25,780 nucleotides of DNA from Chara braunii (lineage: Eukaryota > Streptophyta > Charophyceae > Charales > Characeae), in NCBI GenBank assembly GCA_003427395.1, contig BFEA01000463.1, forward strand, positions 102,573 through 128,352. Direction: 5' to 3'. This document shows, piece by piece, positions 1-9,293 of this stretch (the stretch's first letter is position 1; each line of letters begins with the position of its first letter). Both the position numbers and the translations under genes were made by a program. The notes beneath the pieces are model-generated. The model did not search any database and had not been told where the DNA came from. It saw nothing but the letters and a program-made list of their open reading frames with translations.

Positions 1-473
1 GCGGCGCGTTAACGGCCGCAACTTCTAAAAAACAACAGGGAGGTACTGGTGGTTGAAACCGTATACCCTCTTGATCCTCATGCTCCTGACCTTCGTGATC
101 CTTGAAACCTGGAGTGCAGGCTGCAGGGCTCACCTTCCAAGGATAAGATTAGGCAGGTAGATCTACTGTTGTAGCCTAAAATTACTTGCCTGCTCGATAG
201 GGTAAGGTAAGTGACCATGAGCTCAGATCTCATGAGTCGCCTTTTATAGCTAGAAGCTGACAAAGGCGTAGTGTATGTGGTTCTTGTTTAGCGGGTATGA
301 CTAGGGTTATGTATTGCAGGACCGTGTAGTGACTCTCCTGACTTTAGGAAGACAGTCCAATACCAAATTCAGCCCCTTATCCCGCGGGGCTTCGCATTAC
401 AGCCCAGGATTGAACTTGACATACTTGCCCGCTGTCACACCCTTTCAGTCATGAGTAGTTACCCGGTGCTGCG
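1..473. other. unassigned, probably LINE-flanking DNA
   Basis: I recognise no gene here. The stretch lies on the 3' side of the minus-strand LINE remains, so it may hold the rest of that element or its 3' untranslated region. Translations on the minus strand give no zinc-binding or RNase H motif that I can identify. Confidence 0.3.
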
Positions 474-1369
474 CTATGTTCCTGTGCTGCGTGGTGGGCT
501 GCATTTGCTGCAGTGAAGTGGCCGGCATCCGCATTCTTTCTTTCTTGAGTTCTGACCTGGATCGGTGAGCCCCCTGTCCATTTCCACGAACCCCATCTTT
601 TCTGCCTGCCAATGAGCATCCTCAGGTAACCTTGTGGAAGGGCCTGCTCCGGAACACTGCATGTAGAACTCGCGTTGTCCTCCCATGAATGGTGTATCTC
701 GCCCTCTTGACTTGCAGGAACCGAACCGGCGCACCCCAGAGTGGTTATGGATCAGGGTCATAAGGGCATACTTCAGCCCTGTCTTTTGTTGTCCGGTCTA
801 CTGGCAAGCTATAGGCCGGTACCGACAAGAAGTAGGGACGGCATTTGTCATTGGTTTCCAGCACACACACAGGAATCAACTGGTCTAGTGAGGGAAAGGC
901 TCTGTCGGGGCAGTGTCGTTGCATCACCGGGCCCAGAGCGGTGGCTGCATTCTCGGGTTGCCAGGCGGAAGCATCAATGACTTGCGCAGATGAGATAGAA
1001 TCCATCCTCCAGATGCAGTCAGAAATATCATTTTCTGCAAAATCTATACCACATCCCTGTTGCAGGTTGTATTCCCAGCCGCAATATATCAACCCAATCC
1101 TGGGGGATCGCGTGCTGGAGCATCTGTAAGTGTTGTTGCTGGCGCCAGAGTCCCGTATGTTTGGCGCTGAGTTGGTCTTGTGGTTTCCAGTCCTTTGTCA
1201 CCACATCCCAGATGTCTGCAAGAGTACTCACCCCTCGTGACAACCAAGCATCCCCAAAGGCTCCGAACCCAAAGCAGGGGAACGGGGTGCCTTGCAAGGA
1301 TAAGACGTACGGGTTGTCAAAAAGCGGTTGGATGAGCAGTCTTTCTGCAGACTTATCTGGCTGTTTCAA
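474..1369 (-). pseudogene. LINE ORF2 fragment, region downstream of the reverse transcriptase
   Basis: Three successive minus-strand reading frames (1369-1028, 1092-745, 761-474) give collinear peptides that read like the part of a plant non-LTR retrotransposon ORF2 between the reverse transcriptase and the C-terminal zinc-binding domain. The first piece has the usual pattern of a short hydrophobic NP motif, an aromatic/Gly stretch, then AWLSRGVSTLADIWD. The next holds DISDCIWRMDSISSAQV followed by PSLDQLIP. The third holds a Trp-containing segment and DRGLTDPGQNSR. At least two frameshifts separate the pieces, so no functional protein is made. The family assignment rests on recall of LINE architecture and is moderate. 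Upstream in the element (to the right) an internal deletion joins this piece directly to the endonuclease start. Confidence 0.6.
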
Positions 1370-1597
1370 ATGCGGTTACATCCACCCCACCTTTAGAACC
1401 TATTGTTGGGGCCCAAACATGCGGTCCCTGCCACCAATGACGCATGGTATCTAGCTCATCAGAATTAAGCTTAGTTTCCTGAAGACATATAATCTGCACA
1501 TTTTGAGTATGGCACCATCTTTGAAGTCTAGACCTTTTGAACTTGCTAGCCGTGTCACCAAGCCCTCGGACTTTCCACACTGCTATCCTAATCCTTT
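1353..1597 (-). pseudogene. LINE ORF2 start: truncated APE-type endonuclease with active-site change
   Basis: The minus-strand translation begins RIAVWKVRGLG and continues to IICLQETKL and then a Trp/Gly/Pro segment ending GSKGGV. This is the N-terminus of the endonuclease/exonuclease/phosphatase domain that opens ORF2 of plant L1-type LINEs; it nicks target DNA to prime reverse transcription. The glutamate of QETKL, a metal ligand in the family, is present. The family's conserved asparagine in W-N-x-R-G-L is lysine here (codon AAA), which should abolish catalysis. The homology stops near 1370 and the next recognisable peptide belongs to the region after the reverse transcriptase, so most of the endonuclease and all of the polymerase are deleted. 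The domain call is fairly safe; the deletion is inferred from missing motifs. Confidence 0.7.
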
Positions 1598-3161
1598 AGG
1601 GTGAGGTCATTGTCATGGACCTTGCCGCGGGGATATTGGATGCGGTTGGATGAGCTCTTTTTTAGCTTGGTGTTGCATTCTCTGGGTTCCTTCCCCACGC
1701 CCCACTTGGACCTCTGCTTCGAGAGGGACTGTTTCTTACGGAGGTTGTCCGCGAAGGCTGGGGTTAGTAGGTAGTCTGCAACATCCATCTGGGTCAACCA
1801 TTGAGCAATGCATACGATCGACACATCATCCACAGTGGCTATGTCCTTCAGGGTGTCTATCTCTACATCCAACAGATGAGTAAGAGGTAACCAGTGTAAG
1901 TTCAGACTGCGCAGATTGGCCATCTCCATGGGATCTGCCTGGAAGGCCATGAAAGAAATATAGAGCGCAGTCGTGGAACCATGCAAGTTAGTTTTCAAAA
2001 TTCTACCTCTTTTTTGTTTCTGTAGAGGCGCGCCAGAACCTTGGTCCTAAAGTATCTGTTTGGCCACCCATCCTGTTAACTGGGAATCTGTCGGGGGACC
2101 CATTGTGGGGAAGGCGGGAAAGGTCAGGGATTCGTCTTGAGAAGCTATAGTGAGAACCATTATGCCATCTGGGGAATGCGTGCAGATTAATGGAACTGCG
2201 AGTTCCGAAATTTTGTCCCTAGTTCTGGCTTCTTTGGAGAGCATTTGCATTGGATGAGCAAATGAGAGAGATTGCTTGCCCCGTTTTATGGAGGGCGAGT
2301 ATTTCCCTTCCTTGGGAGTTGTATCCTTGTTTTCCCCAACCCTATTTGCTGATTTTTTTCCTTTGCATGCAACTGTTTTCGATTTCTTGGCTGGGGAGTG
2401 CAGGACATCTATCCTGAGTTTGGTCGTTTTCTGATTCGGGGATGACCGAGGCAGGCCCGCTGATGCGCCAGATGCGTCACCGTCCGGCTTACGGTCTGAG
2501 CAATCCTCGTAGACTTCTTATGATGAGCTAGGAGTCCTCCTTCCCTATGGGGAGGGCAGCTCCCGCCCGTTAGCTTGGATGGGGGATCCATCTCCCCTAT
2601 CTCTGATCACCCCCTCTTCCTCATATGCCTAGTTGTAAAAGGATTTGGCATTGAGCTCAACGAGCTCTGCGGCGGAGGAGCCTGTGCCCGTCAAGATGGA
2701 AAACCCGAAGTCCTCATCCCCCTCCGCCACCACTCCTCCTTGCTTATCAGATTTGTCTTCTTCGTCTTCGTAATCCTTGTCTCCCAGATCAGATCTTGAG
2801 GAGGAGGGGAGAGGGGCGGACGGAAAAAGGGCTCTCTTTCACACTTATAGATAACCAGGGCTTTGCCCGCTTTAATTACTTCTTCATCTGAGTACGGGTC
2901 TCCTTCCTCCTCCCCTTGAGTGGCCATCCTCTTCCTTTTCTCCCTCACCAAATGCTTATCTTCCTGCATCTCTGTATGGTCTTCTCCGGTAGCTACTAGT
3001 ACGCCTTCTGCAGATGGGTCGCTCCCCTCCTTCTGCATCTCATGAATCTTGGATACAATAACATGGTCTCTTACTCCTACGTCTGCTCTTAGAACTTCCT
3101 CCTCTATCTTCCCCTCCGACCGCTCTCCATTCTCCTTTTCCACTTCTTTATCCTGGACCAT
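1588..3161 (-). pseudogene. LINE ORF1 C-terminal half, charged, broken into several frames
   Basis: Minus-strand ORFs at 3161-2691, 2591-2409, 2250-2047 and 1998-1588 are collinear with the zinc-knuckle ORF1 piece to their right and end just before the ORF2 endonuclease start, as the C-terminal half of a LINE ORF1 would. The first is rich in Glu, Lys and Arg (runs such as EGKIEEE and REKRKRM). The last ends with a basic Lys/Ser segment and NDLTLKD, and its stop lies next to the ORF2 reading frame. Several frame changes are needed, so the gene is dead. I cannot assign a domain to this half; the link to ORF1 rests mainly on order, strand and spacing. Confidence 0.45.
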
Positions 3162-3231
3162 CCCTTTCCCTCCTTCCTATCTCCCACGACTGCCTTTTCA
3201 CCACCTTCCTTCGTTCCCAAGTCCCTATCCT

Positions 3232-4341
3232 TCATCTCCACATCCCGACTTTCTCTCCACCAGTGTCTCCCGTTGGACATGTCCCTTCGTCGGGCTTATT
3301 TCCAGTTAGACCGCCATCCCCCTCAACATCCACCTGCTTACCATCCTTTCCCTTCCTAACCCCATCGGCTCCCCCCCCTTTGTTCCCTTCTTTCCCGTCT
3401 CCCCCTCCACTACCTTCTTTGTTTCCTCCCCCGTCCCCTCCATCCCCTCCCTTTTCTTTTGGCTGTGGGCGACTGTCCTTCTTGACCACTTTCAAGTATG
3501 GCTTTCTCTTCAGTGTCTGGCAATCAGGGTCACCATCCGAATGGAAGTACCTCCAACAACTCGGACACCAGGGCGTCTCTGCACATATGATTTTTATGTC
3601 TACATAACCAAAACGACCTGAATCCACAATGGGGTAACGTTTGTATCTGAATCGAGCTGTTGACTCGAGATCGAATCGGATGTTAATTAGATCTGGGCTC
3701 AATTTATCGTTGAAGGTCGGAAATTCCTTGAGTATCGGACCCAAGGCATCCGACACCGCTTTGGAGAGGTGAGGGAGAGCCCCTATGGGGACTTGGAGGC
3801 ATCTGATCCAGAAGAATTTATGTCTGGATGCCTCTCTCCACTCCCAAAGCTCCTGCTCACACATCCAAGGTTCGAAAGAGATAGAGTACTTCTTCTTATC
3901 TAGTTCGATTTGGGTGTGTGGCATTCTCAACATCCCAGATCGAGGAGGCCACGTCTGTGACCAGATTCTTCCCCTCGTTGTGAAAAAGGCCTCGCTTAGG
4001 AGGAGAAGAAATTTCGTTGTTCGAAGCCCAGCCATTCTCGTATATGGGTACGAGCCTCTTCTTCACGCCGATGGGTAGTGATGTCGAATTGTTGCCGAAG
4101 ACAATTGAGACGGCTTGCTCCCGAAGCCACTCAGCCTGAATATTATAGATTTGGGGTTGATGATTACGTGCAAATAATCGTCCCCGGTAACTATAGTATT
4201 CGGGGCGAGTTCCTTTGGCAGTACTCCCTCCGTGTAGCATTGAGAGGTCAGGGTGCTGACCCTAACTTTGTCCTCCTCGGACAGCGGACCCGGTCTAAGC
4301 GGCACATCCATATTACCTAACGAAGCGGGAATCCGTACCAC
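3232..4341 (-). pseudogene. LINE ORF1 (gag-like, zinc-knuckle) N-terminal half
   Basis: Three overlapping minus-strand frames (4341-4063, 4240-3896, 4035-3232) together resemble the nucleic-acid-binding ORF1 protein of plant LINEs. A mid-region with FFWIRCLQVPIGALPHL and LINIRFDLE fits the DUF4283-like fold. It is followed by YVDIKIICAETPWCPSCWR, which carries a CCHC-like knuckle (C-x2-C-x4-H-x6-C, encoded at about 3520-3567; the usual spacing ends in x4). Downstream is a Gly/Asp/Lys low-complexity tail. ORF1 proteins coat the element RNA and act as chaperones in retrotransposition. The frame changes (about 4063-4240 and about 3900-4035) and the altered knuckle spacing point to decay. It is the first ORF of the element whose ORF2 remains lie to its left. 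Confidence 0.6.
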
Positions 4342-4826
4342 AATTAACTAACATATAGATACGATCCTAAGTAGAGAACCATTAACCTAAGACCAAGTGG
4401 GAAATCAAGGCATCGACAAAACTGGGACACGAATGTTCAGTCTTCAACCACACCCACAATCAGACCAGTGTAGTGGGGACGATACCTTTTCCTGCATGAA
4501 TCGTCATCTTGGTTACTTTCGTAGCTCTGGCGAATGTTACCGCGTTGGAGGCTTGAATGGAAAGGACTGCGCTAGCACTAGCGCCCTAACGTCGGTCGAC
4601 CGGCGAGGCCCGGCTGCACCTGGCTTGACCGGCGTCCTGGAGAGGTGAGCCCCCCCAGGCCGTTGGGCCTGTGCACACGCCCGACACGTGGTCGTGGCTT
4701 TCAGCTTGCCACGTGCCACCTGTCGTTTGGTGGTGCGGACGCCCCGTGACCCGTGAATAGGGGAAGCGTCAGTCGTGATTGATTGGAGGTTACTGTACAA
4801 AAGCGGCGCAGTTCTTTGAGCGAGCC
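4342..4826. other. gap without a recognised gene; GC-rich right half
   Basis: No convincing coding sequence. From about 4555 the DNA becomes GC-rich. Two CACGTG G-box hexamers lie at 4685-4690 and 4710-4715, 25 bp apart and about 115-140 bp upstream of the ATG at 4827. G-boxes are bHLH/bZIP sites in plants, so this may be a promoter, but only the hexamers themselves are seen. Confidence 0.35.
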
Positions 4827-5471
4827 ATGGCTACCATGGAGGAGCTTTTGGAGAGGGAGCTACATCTTGGAGCGAACGAATGGCTGATTACCTTGGAGAA
4901 AGGATCCAGATGGTCACCGAAACAAGAGATTGTGAGGGACATGTCTTTGCAGCTGCAAGTGGAGCCAAAGGTCGAAGGGGGAGCGATTTCTCTGGCTGGT
5001 TGGCTGAAGGATAAAAGTGAGGACATGCTGGAGATCATCTGGGAGCTGGAGGTGGGGCCAGATCCCCGGCTCGACGTCTGCATCGATTGGAGGAGGGATG
5101 ATGGCATCATGTCTATCTGCAAAACCCTCTTCAATGAGGGTCGCGATCTGTGTGCTCTTTTGGAGGAGGGGCTGGAGGGTGATATTGATGGTGAGGAGGC
5201 GCATGTGGCAACAGAGCTAACAACGTTAACATCAAGATCAACAACAACAGCAACAACAACAACAGCAACAACAACAACAACAACAGCAACAACAACAACA
5301 ACAGCGACAACAACATCGACACCAGTGATATCGGTGGCTGCGAAGACAACGAAGGTGACAACGCCAATACTCTTCACAAAAACGACATCATCGATCGCCT
5401 CACCTGCAGTGTTGGCGACGGCAATGACAATAGTGGCAACAGCACGACCACAAACAACAACGCCAAATTGA
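4827..5471 (+). CDS. hypothetical protein with Thr-rich (AAC)n tail
   Basis: I do not recognise this protein. The chosen start is the ATG at 4827 (GCCATGG, a good eukaryotic context); the frame is open further upstream. The first ~125 residues are ordinary sequence, acidic with Trp-containing segments (MATMEELLERELHLGANEWL near the start, later CIDWRRDDGIMSICKTLFNEG and LCALLEEGLEGDIDGEE). They have the composition of a real globular protein. From about residue 130 the frame enters an (AAC)n tract that reads as poly-threonine, and it stops at 5469-5471. A second frame over the tract (5195-5734) looks more likely to be the true continuation, so the Thr-rich tail may be a frameshift product. 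It could be a host gene or an unrecognised element gene. Confidence 0.4.
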   Translation: MATMEELLERELHLGANEWLITLEKGSRWSPKQEIVRDMSLQLQVEPKVEGGAISLAGWLKDKSEDMLEIIWELEVGPDPRLDVCIDWRRDDGIMSICKTLFNEGRDLCALLEEGLEGDIDGEEAHVATELTTLTSRSTTTATTTTATTTTTTATTTTTATTTSTPVISVAAKTTKVTTPILFTKTTSSIASPAVLATAMTIVATARPQTTTPN

Positions 5472-5588
5472 ATACTCTTCACAAAAATGACATAATTGAT
5501 CGTCTCGCCTGCGGTGTTGGCGACGGCAATGACAATAGTGGCAACAACACAACCACAAACAACAACGACGACGACAACAACGAGAGCG

Positions 5589-5620
<32 letters not shown>

Positions 5621-5734
5621 GACAACAACAACAAAAACAACGGCAGAGATGACGACAATGGCGGCAACAACAACAACAACAATGCCTATTACTACTACCT
5701 TCCCCCCACTGTGCGTGGTGTCTCTGCCTGTTGA
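5195..5734 (+). CDS. Asn/Asp-rich continuation frame over the (AAC)n tract, partial
   Basis: This frame is open from 5195 to the TGA at 5732-5734 and reads the microsatellite as Asn with some Asp, Ser and Gly, interrupted by two copies of a non-repetitive peptide (NTLHKNDIIDRL-x-C-x-VGDGNDNSG). The two copies are exactly 105 bp apart, so they stay in frame. Of eight base differences that I counted between them, five are silent third-position changes in this frame; in the Thr-rich frame one of the same changes makes a stop. That pattern suggests this was the translated frame. It has no start of its own (stops at 5180-5194), so it probably continued the upstream ORF before an indel in the repeat, or it is a separate exon. 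Function unknown. Confidence 0.4.
5237..5690 (+). repeat. (AAC)n microsatellite blocks
   Basis: Two long imperfect (AAC/CAA)n blocks (about 5237-5315 and 5540-5690) flank the duplicated core. They generate poly-Thr, poly-Asn or poly-Gln in the three forward frames and Val/Leu-rich artefacts on the reverse strand. Confidence 0.9.
5366..5560 (+). repeat. 105-bp in-frame tandem duplication
   Basis: Bases from 5366 recur from 5471 with few differences over roughly 90 bp. The unit contains the peptide-coding core described for the Asn-rich frame plus some (AAC)n. Confidence 0.85.
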
Positions 5735-6033
5735 TCCACTTATCTTCACTTCACAGCGGGTGGGAGTGGGATAAATGACGACCCTCCATTGATTGGGGTT
5801 GTCCGGCCCTCAATCCCCAATCATGATGAGGTGTAGGGGTAGGTTGTTTAGGGTTTCGGGCATGGGTGTGTTTTGGCTGTTGGCGTGTTTGATGGAGATG
5901 TTTTTTTACTTCGGTTTTCGTCATGTACGCAGGAGGTCAGTCCTTTTTCCTTCCCTTCTCCTGGGAAGTAATCAATGCATTTTGCTCTATGGGGGATACT
6001 CAAACTTAACGAACATTTCACATAATTGTATAA

Positions 6034-6208
6034 GGGACGCTGGACCCAATTTCCAGCTGACACATGGTATTGTACAGGGACAATGGACCCGATTTCCAGC
6101 AGGTGTAGCTCCCCACCAATAGACGGAGCCTTCAACATCGGGACCCACTTAACGGGGCTGCTCTTATCACCTCGTTAAGTGACTTTAAAAAAAAAAAAAA
6201 AAAAAAAA
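6034..6208 (+). mobile_element. A-tailed hairpin repeat family, copy a
   Basis: One of five copies in this window of a family with the core GGGACGCTGGACCC...TTCCAGCAGGTGT-GCTCCCCACCAATAGA-GGAGC. This copy has two hairpin units (from 6034 and from 6079) and ends in a long A-tract at 6186-6208. An A-tail in most copies suggests retroposition, that is, a SINE-like element. No tRNA-type box A/B pair is evident. Confidence 0.6.
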
Positions 6209-6407
6209 GAGCGCCTGAGTAACTCTGGCTAAACGCCTCATCCTCGTCCGGCAGAAAGTGAAAAGTTTCGGAATAGCTTGGGAGGATGTTGGGGTAAACG
6301 GGTGCTATCCTATCCTTCGGTTTTTCACCGTAGGCACTCACCCAGACCAGCTATGGTGAGGAAGATCCCACCTTCTCTCTCTCCCGGAGTTACCGCGAGA
6401 GAAAGTC

Positions 6408-6486
6408 GACCGGGGCCCGGAACGGCACGGTAACTTTGCGCCGGGCCGGGCGGCGCAAAGTTACCATGCCGTTTCGGGCCCCGGTC
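6408..6486. repeat. long GC-rich hairpin, 35-bp arms
   Basis: The arms at 6408-6442 and 6452-6486 are complementary at 33 of 35 positions around a 9-nt loop. Both arms contain GTAACTTTGCGCC or its complement. It could be a tiny foldback/MITE or a hairpin RNA precursor; nothing decides between these. Confidence 0.85.
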
Positions 6487-7613
6487 TTTGCGCTACGCTA
6501 ACGCAGGGTTAGACTTGAAAAAAGATCAATGTAGCTTGAGGATTAATATCACAGTACAACCACATTGAACTCGGCATGGATCTCCCATGCTCCAGACCTT
6601 CAACCTTACGTACTGCTCAGTCTGAATGAGCGTGCCCGCTCGTACTCCATTTTATCTAATTTTTTATGGGCGCGGTACACCTCTTGGTGCACCAGGAGAG
6701 TACCGAGCCCTGTCCTACCAAACATTACTAAAACAAACTGGATCTGGCCATCCTTCTTACCCAGGGTCATTCAAAAACATTTGTATGTACCCGGTTTCCC
6801 GCAACATGGGAGACGCTGTTCCTCGAAAAAAGGAATGGGCTACTTCTCAGAGAACCTGAATTTAGTCCCCTTCCTAACCAAGAAACATTCCCATATACTG
6901 CATAAACCAGAAAACTAGGACACAGGGCCATCGTTTGCCCTTCACTAAAAGAGGCGGATCGGACGGTCCCAGTTACACCGCGCATACCATCTGCCTTATG
7001 CTGCGCGACGCCAACCGCCACCAGACCGGAGATAACCTGTCCCTGAGCCCTATTGCGCCTATGACCCTGAAAACCCGCCCCAGGAGATCTCAGTTCTGAC
7101 CTGGGACTCCACCCCCACTTTTGCCAAAAATCCTTGGCACACCCCTTTTCGCACTTCCAGGCCTACATCCCACTCCGATCAGGAAGTCGCGCCGGGCGTG
7201 AGGTTGGGTGTCACACGCACGCAAAACCCCGCTCCACGGAGCGCCTCGCAGCTGAAGATCCGGCCCCACGCCCGAGCACCAACGGTAACGGTCTAAAGGC
7301 CGTTGGCGGCCCGTCGGGTACTGGAGGCTGGCGATGTCCACCCAATGGGCCACGGACGAGGAACCCAATGAAATCTCTTGGGAGCATTTTCACATTCGTT
7401 CAAGGGATTCGGCGGATGCGGTGTAACGGCGCCGATTTCTGATTTTGCGGTTTTCCAAGGAGGGGCCCTTAGTAAGTGATGAAATGGGCAATCTACCACA
7501 CCTGTTTACTCTATGAGCCGAAGTAATCTAATGATAATATAAGTAGTGGTTATCATGACCATTATGTCCCTGTGTCAACTCGCTAGTAGTGGGACCTTCC
7601 AGGTGACTACCCA
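6487..7613. other. no recognised gene
   Basis: Several short ORFs occur on both strands, but none shows a family motif that I know. I see no tRNA, rRNA or terminal repeats in this stretch. It may be a decayed element. Confidence 0.4.
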
Positions 7614-7712
7614 GGGCAAGGTCCCACTTGCACGGATTAGGAGATTGCGGCCGTTGATCTTCCCTATCGACGGTCGACATGGCATAATTCGTGCAAGTGG
7701 GACCTAGCCCCC
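7614..7712 (+). mobile_element. ~100-bp palindromic MITE-like family, copy 1
   Basis: Starts GGGCAAGGTCCCACTTGCAC and ends with its near complement GTGCAAGTGGGACCTAGCCC. The 20-bp inner parts of the terminal repeats differ at one position. The middle (GGCCGTTGATCTT...CGACGGTC) is itself partly self-complementary. Other copies lie at 8686, 19239 and 20050. Confidence 0.85.
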
Positions 7713-7985
7713 GGGCAGCCATCGTAGGCAGAAGCCCTAGCTATGACCTCTCTCACAGGTGACAGGTGACGGCGCCTCGGCACTACCTCGGGCATATCGC
7801 GATGGTATGCCCCCCAGCTAGACACTCCGCCATTACCGGTAACGTAGGTGCAAAAACTCTTGGTCCGAGCCCACAGCGCCGGCGGAAGCTTTCCCGTCGG
7901 TCCCATAGGGTTTCGTTTTCACACCGCCACACGGCCCTCACGAATTACAGCAGTGAAAAAGAGGCGCGAGGTGTCAGATGCTCTC

Positions 7986-8114
7986 CACAGAAAGAGGAGG
8001 AGATCGTGCTTCCCGAGGAGGTTGCTGCCGCCCGCCTGCAGCACCTCTATTTTCGTGGGCCCTTGCAAGGAACCACAGAAAGAGGAGGAGATCGTGCTTC
8101 CCGAGGAGGTTGCT
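7986..8114 (+). repeat. 41-bp direct repeat, 88-bp spacing
   Basis: The segment CACAGAAAGAGGAGGAGATC and what follows (7986-8026) recurs at 8074-8114. It produces repeated Arg-rich peptides in forward frames that should not be read as genes. Confidence 0.85.
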
Positions 8115-8128
8115 TGCCCGCCAGCTCT

Positions 8129-8222
8129 CTCTTTTTTTTTCTTTTTTCTTTTTTTTTTGACCATTTCTCGATTTATGCGTGTCATGCTTGCGAAGGGGGC
8201 CATGCTAATCTTCTTTCTCTGC
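8129..8222 (-). pseudogene. U6 snRNA 3' part with A-rich tail (retropseudogene)
   Basis: Read on the minus strand, 8222 to 8159 gives GCAGAGAAAG, GATTAGCATGGCCCC, then ATGACACGCATAAATCGAGA and ATGGTC, the 3' two thirds of U6 snRNA, the catalytic RNA of the spliceosome. The ACAGAGA box has one base change (GCAGAGA) followed by extra bases, while the AGC of the catalytic triad is intact. The 5' stem-loop is missing. The U6 3' end runs straight into an A-rich tract (T-rich at 8129-8158 on the plus strand) instead of the oligo-U of a pol III gene. A 5'-truncated, A-tailed copy is the signature of LINE-mediated retroposition, so this is not a functional gene. Confidence 0.88.
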
Positions 8223-8224
8223 GG

Positions 8225-8286
8225 GCATCGCCGTACCACTCTCGAAATGTGCGAAGCATCGCCACACCACTCTCGAAATGTGCGAA
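8225..8286 (+). repeat. 31-bp tandem duplication
   Basis: GCATCGCC followed by ACCACTCTCGAAATGTGCGA occurs at 8225-8255 and again at 8256-8286 with two or three changes. Part of it (CACACCACTCTCGA, 8263-8276) returns in inverted orientation at 8354-8367. Confidence 0.85.
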
Positions 8287-8496
8287 ATGAGAACGATCTT
8301 AGCCCTAGCACATGGCCAGATGCACCCGCCACATTTTTTGTCGATTTCAGATCTCGAGAGTGGTGTGCCGAGGCCCTGTATCCTCCCAATCTTTTAACGG
8401 ATGTCCCCAAGGACTGCCCGCCAACTCGCGAACCCTTTCGCGAGTGTGTCGAGGCGGAGTATTGTCGCTGGCTATCGTTTCGCGCGATCCGTGTGG

Positions 8497-8552
8497 CGAT
8501 ACGGCAGATCTGTGTGGCGCCCCTGCGCAAGGATGACACGCATAAATCGAGA
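8497..8552 (+). pseudogene. second U6 snRNA fragment, opposite strand
   Basis: The plus strand reads CGATAC...GCAGATC, then CCCCTGCGCAAGGATGACAC and GCATAAATCGAGA, matching the U6 internal and 3' region. The ACAGAGA/AGC core is degraded. Together with the minus-strand copy at 8159-8222 it brackets about 275 bp in inverted orientation, alongside the 14-bp inverted repeat at 8263/8354. The sequence after 8552 is not A-rich. Confidence 0.75.
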
Positions 8553-8685
8553 TGCAGCAGAAACGACCGCCAACACCGAGGGAATTTTTTTTCGTTTGGT
8601 TTTGTTTTGGCCGCCAGGTGGCGAGGCCCTTTTGCTGTGAAACGACCACCGAACGTCCTTATTATGACTGATGTGAGCAGGTCCC

Positions 8686-8785
8686 GGGGCAAGGTCCCAC
8701 TTTCACGGATTACCAGAATCTGGCCGTCGATCTTTGCTATCTACGGTCAGTATCGCTTAATTCGTGTAAGTGGGACCTAGCCCCC
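8686..8785 (+). mobile_element. ~100-bp palindromic MITE-like family, copy 2
   Basis: GGGGCAAGGTCCCACTTTCA at the left and its near complement ending TAGCCCCC at the right; the interior resembles copy 1. It has diverged from copy 1 at scattered sites, consistent with separate insertions of an old family. Confidence 0.85.
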
Positions 8786-9293
8786 GTAAAGAGGAGGGCC
8801 TGGAAAGTAGCATCCTTTGCGAGTGGTAAAAGGTCTGCTGGCCGGCCTCCGAAAACGGACGCCGATCCCAACGCCGTCTCCCAAGCACCAACCATGCTCA
8901 TGGTCTTGCCCTTTCTCATTGACAGGAGCGCATGCACACGTCCGTCCATCGCGCATGCACGCACCATCCTACACCTGCGCTGTCGCAGACACAGACACAT
9001 ACGCCTACAGACAGACGCACATACACACACATGGAGATGGTGACGGGAGGTAATTTAGTGAGCAATGTAGAGAAGGCTGAGAGAAGGAAAGCTATGTGGT
9101 TGTTCTCATGGTTGGACAGCGTAACGAGGGAGTGTAGCGAATGGAATATGGCAGCATAGGNCAGCGTAGCGAAGGAGGGCGAGCGCTGCTGATCGACGAT
9201 ACACAGACACACACACANTGGTAATCGTGTGATCAGTCGGTGGAACGCCGACGAAGCAGCGTCGGAGAGGGGGGCCGAAGGATAGTGTAAGCA
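8786..9293. other. upstream region of the GT34 gene; CA-rich, two N bases
   Basis: No gene recognised. The stretch holds imperfect CA/CAGA repeats (about 8985-9033 and 9200-9217), unresolved bases at 9161 and 9218, and a repeated CAGCGTA-CGA-GGAG motif (about 9118 and 9162). It must contain the 5' end of the GT34 transcript, but I see no clear TATA box. Confidence 0.4.

Noticed and set aside
4790-5749. Long minus-strand Val/Ser-rich ORF
   Set aside because: It is the reverse reading of (AAC)n and of the plus-strand ORF; poly-Val arises from GTT repeats.
7919-8780. Large Arg-rich ORFs on both strands at 7.8-8.8 kb
   Set aside because: They run through direct repeats, a T-rich tract, U6 fragments and a MITE-like copy; no domain and no consistent frame.
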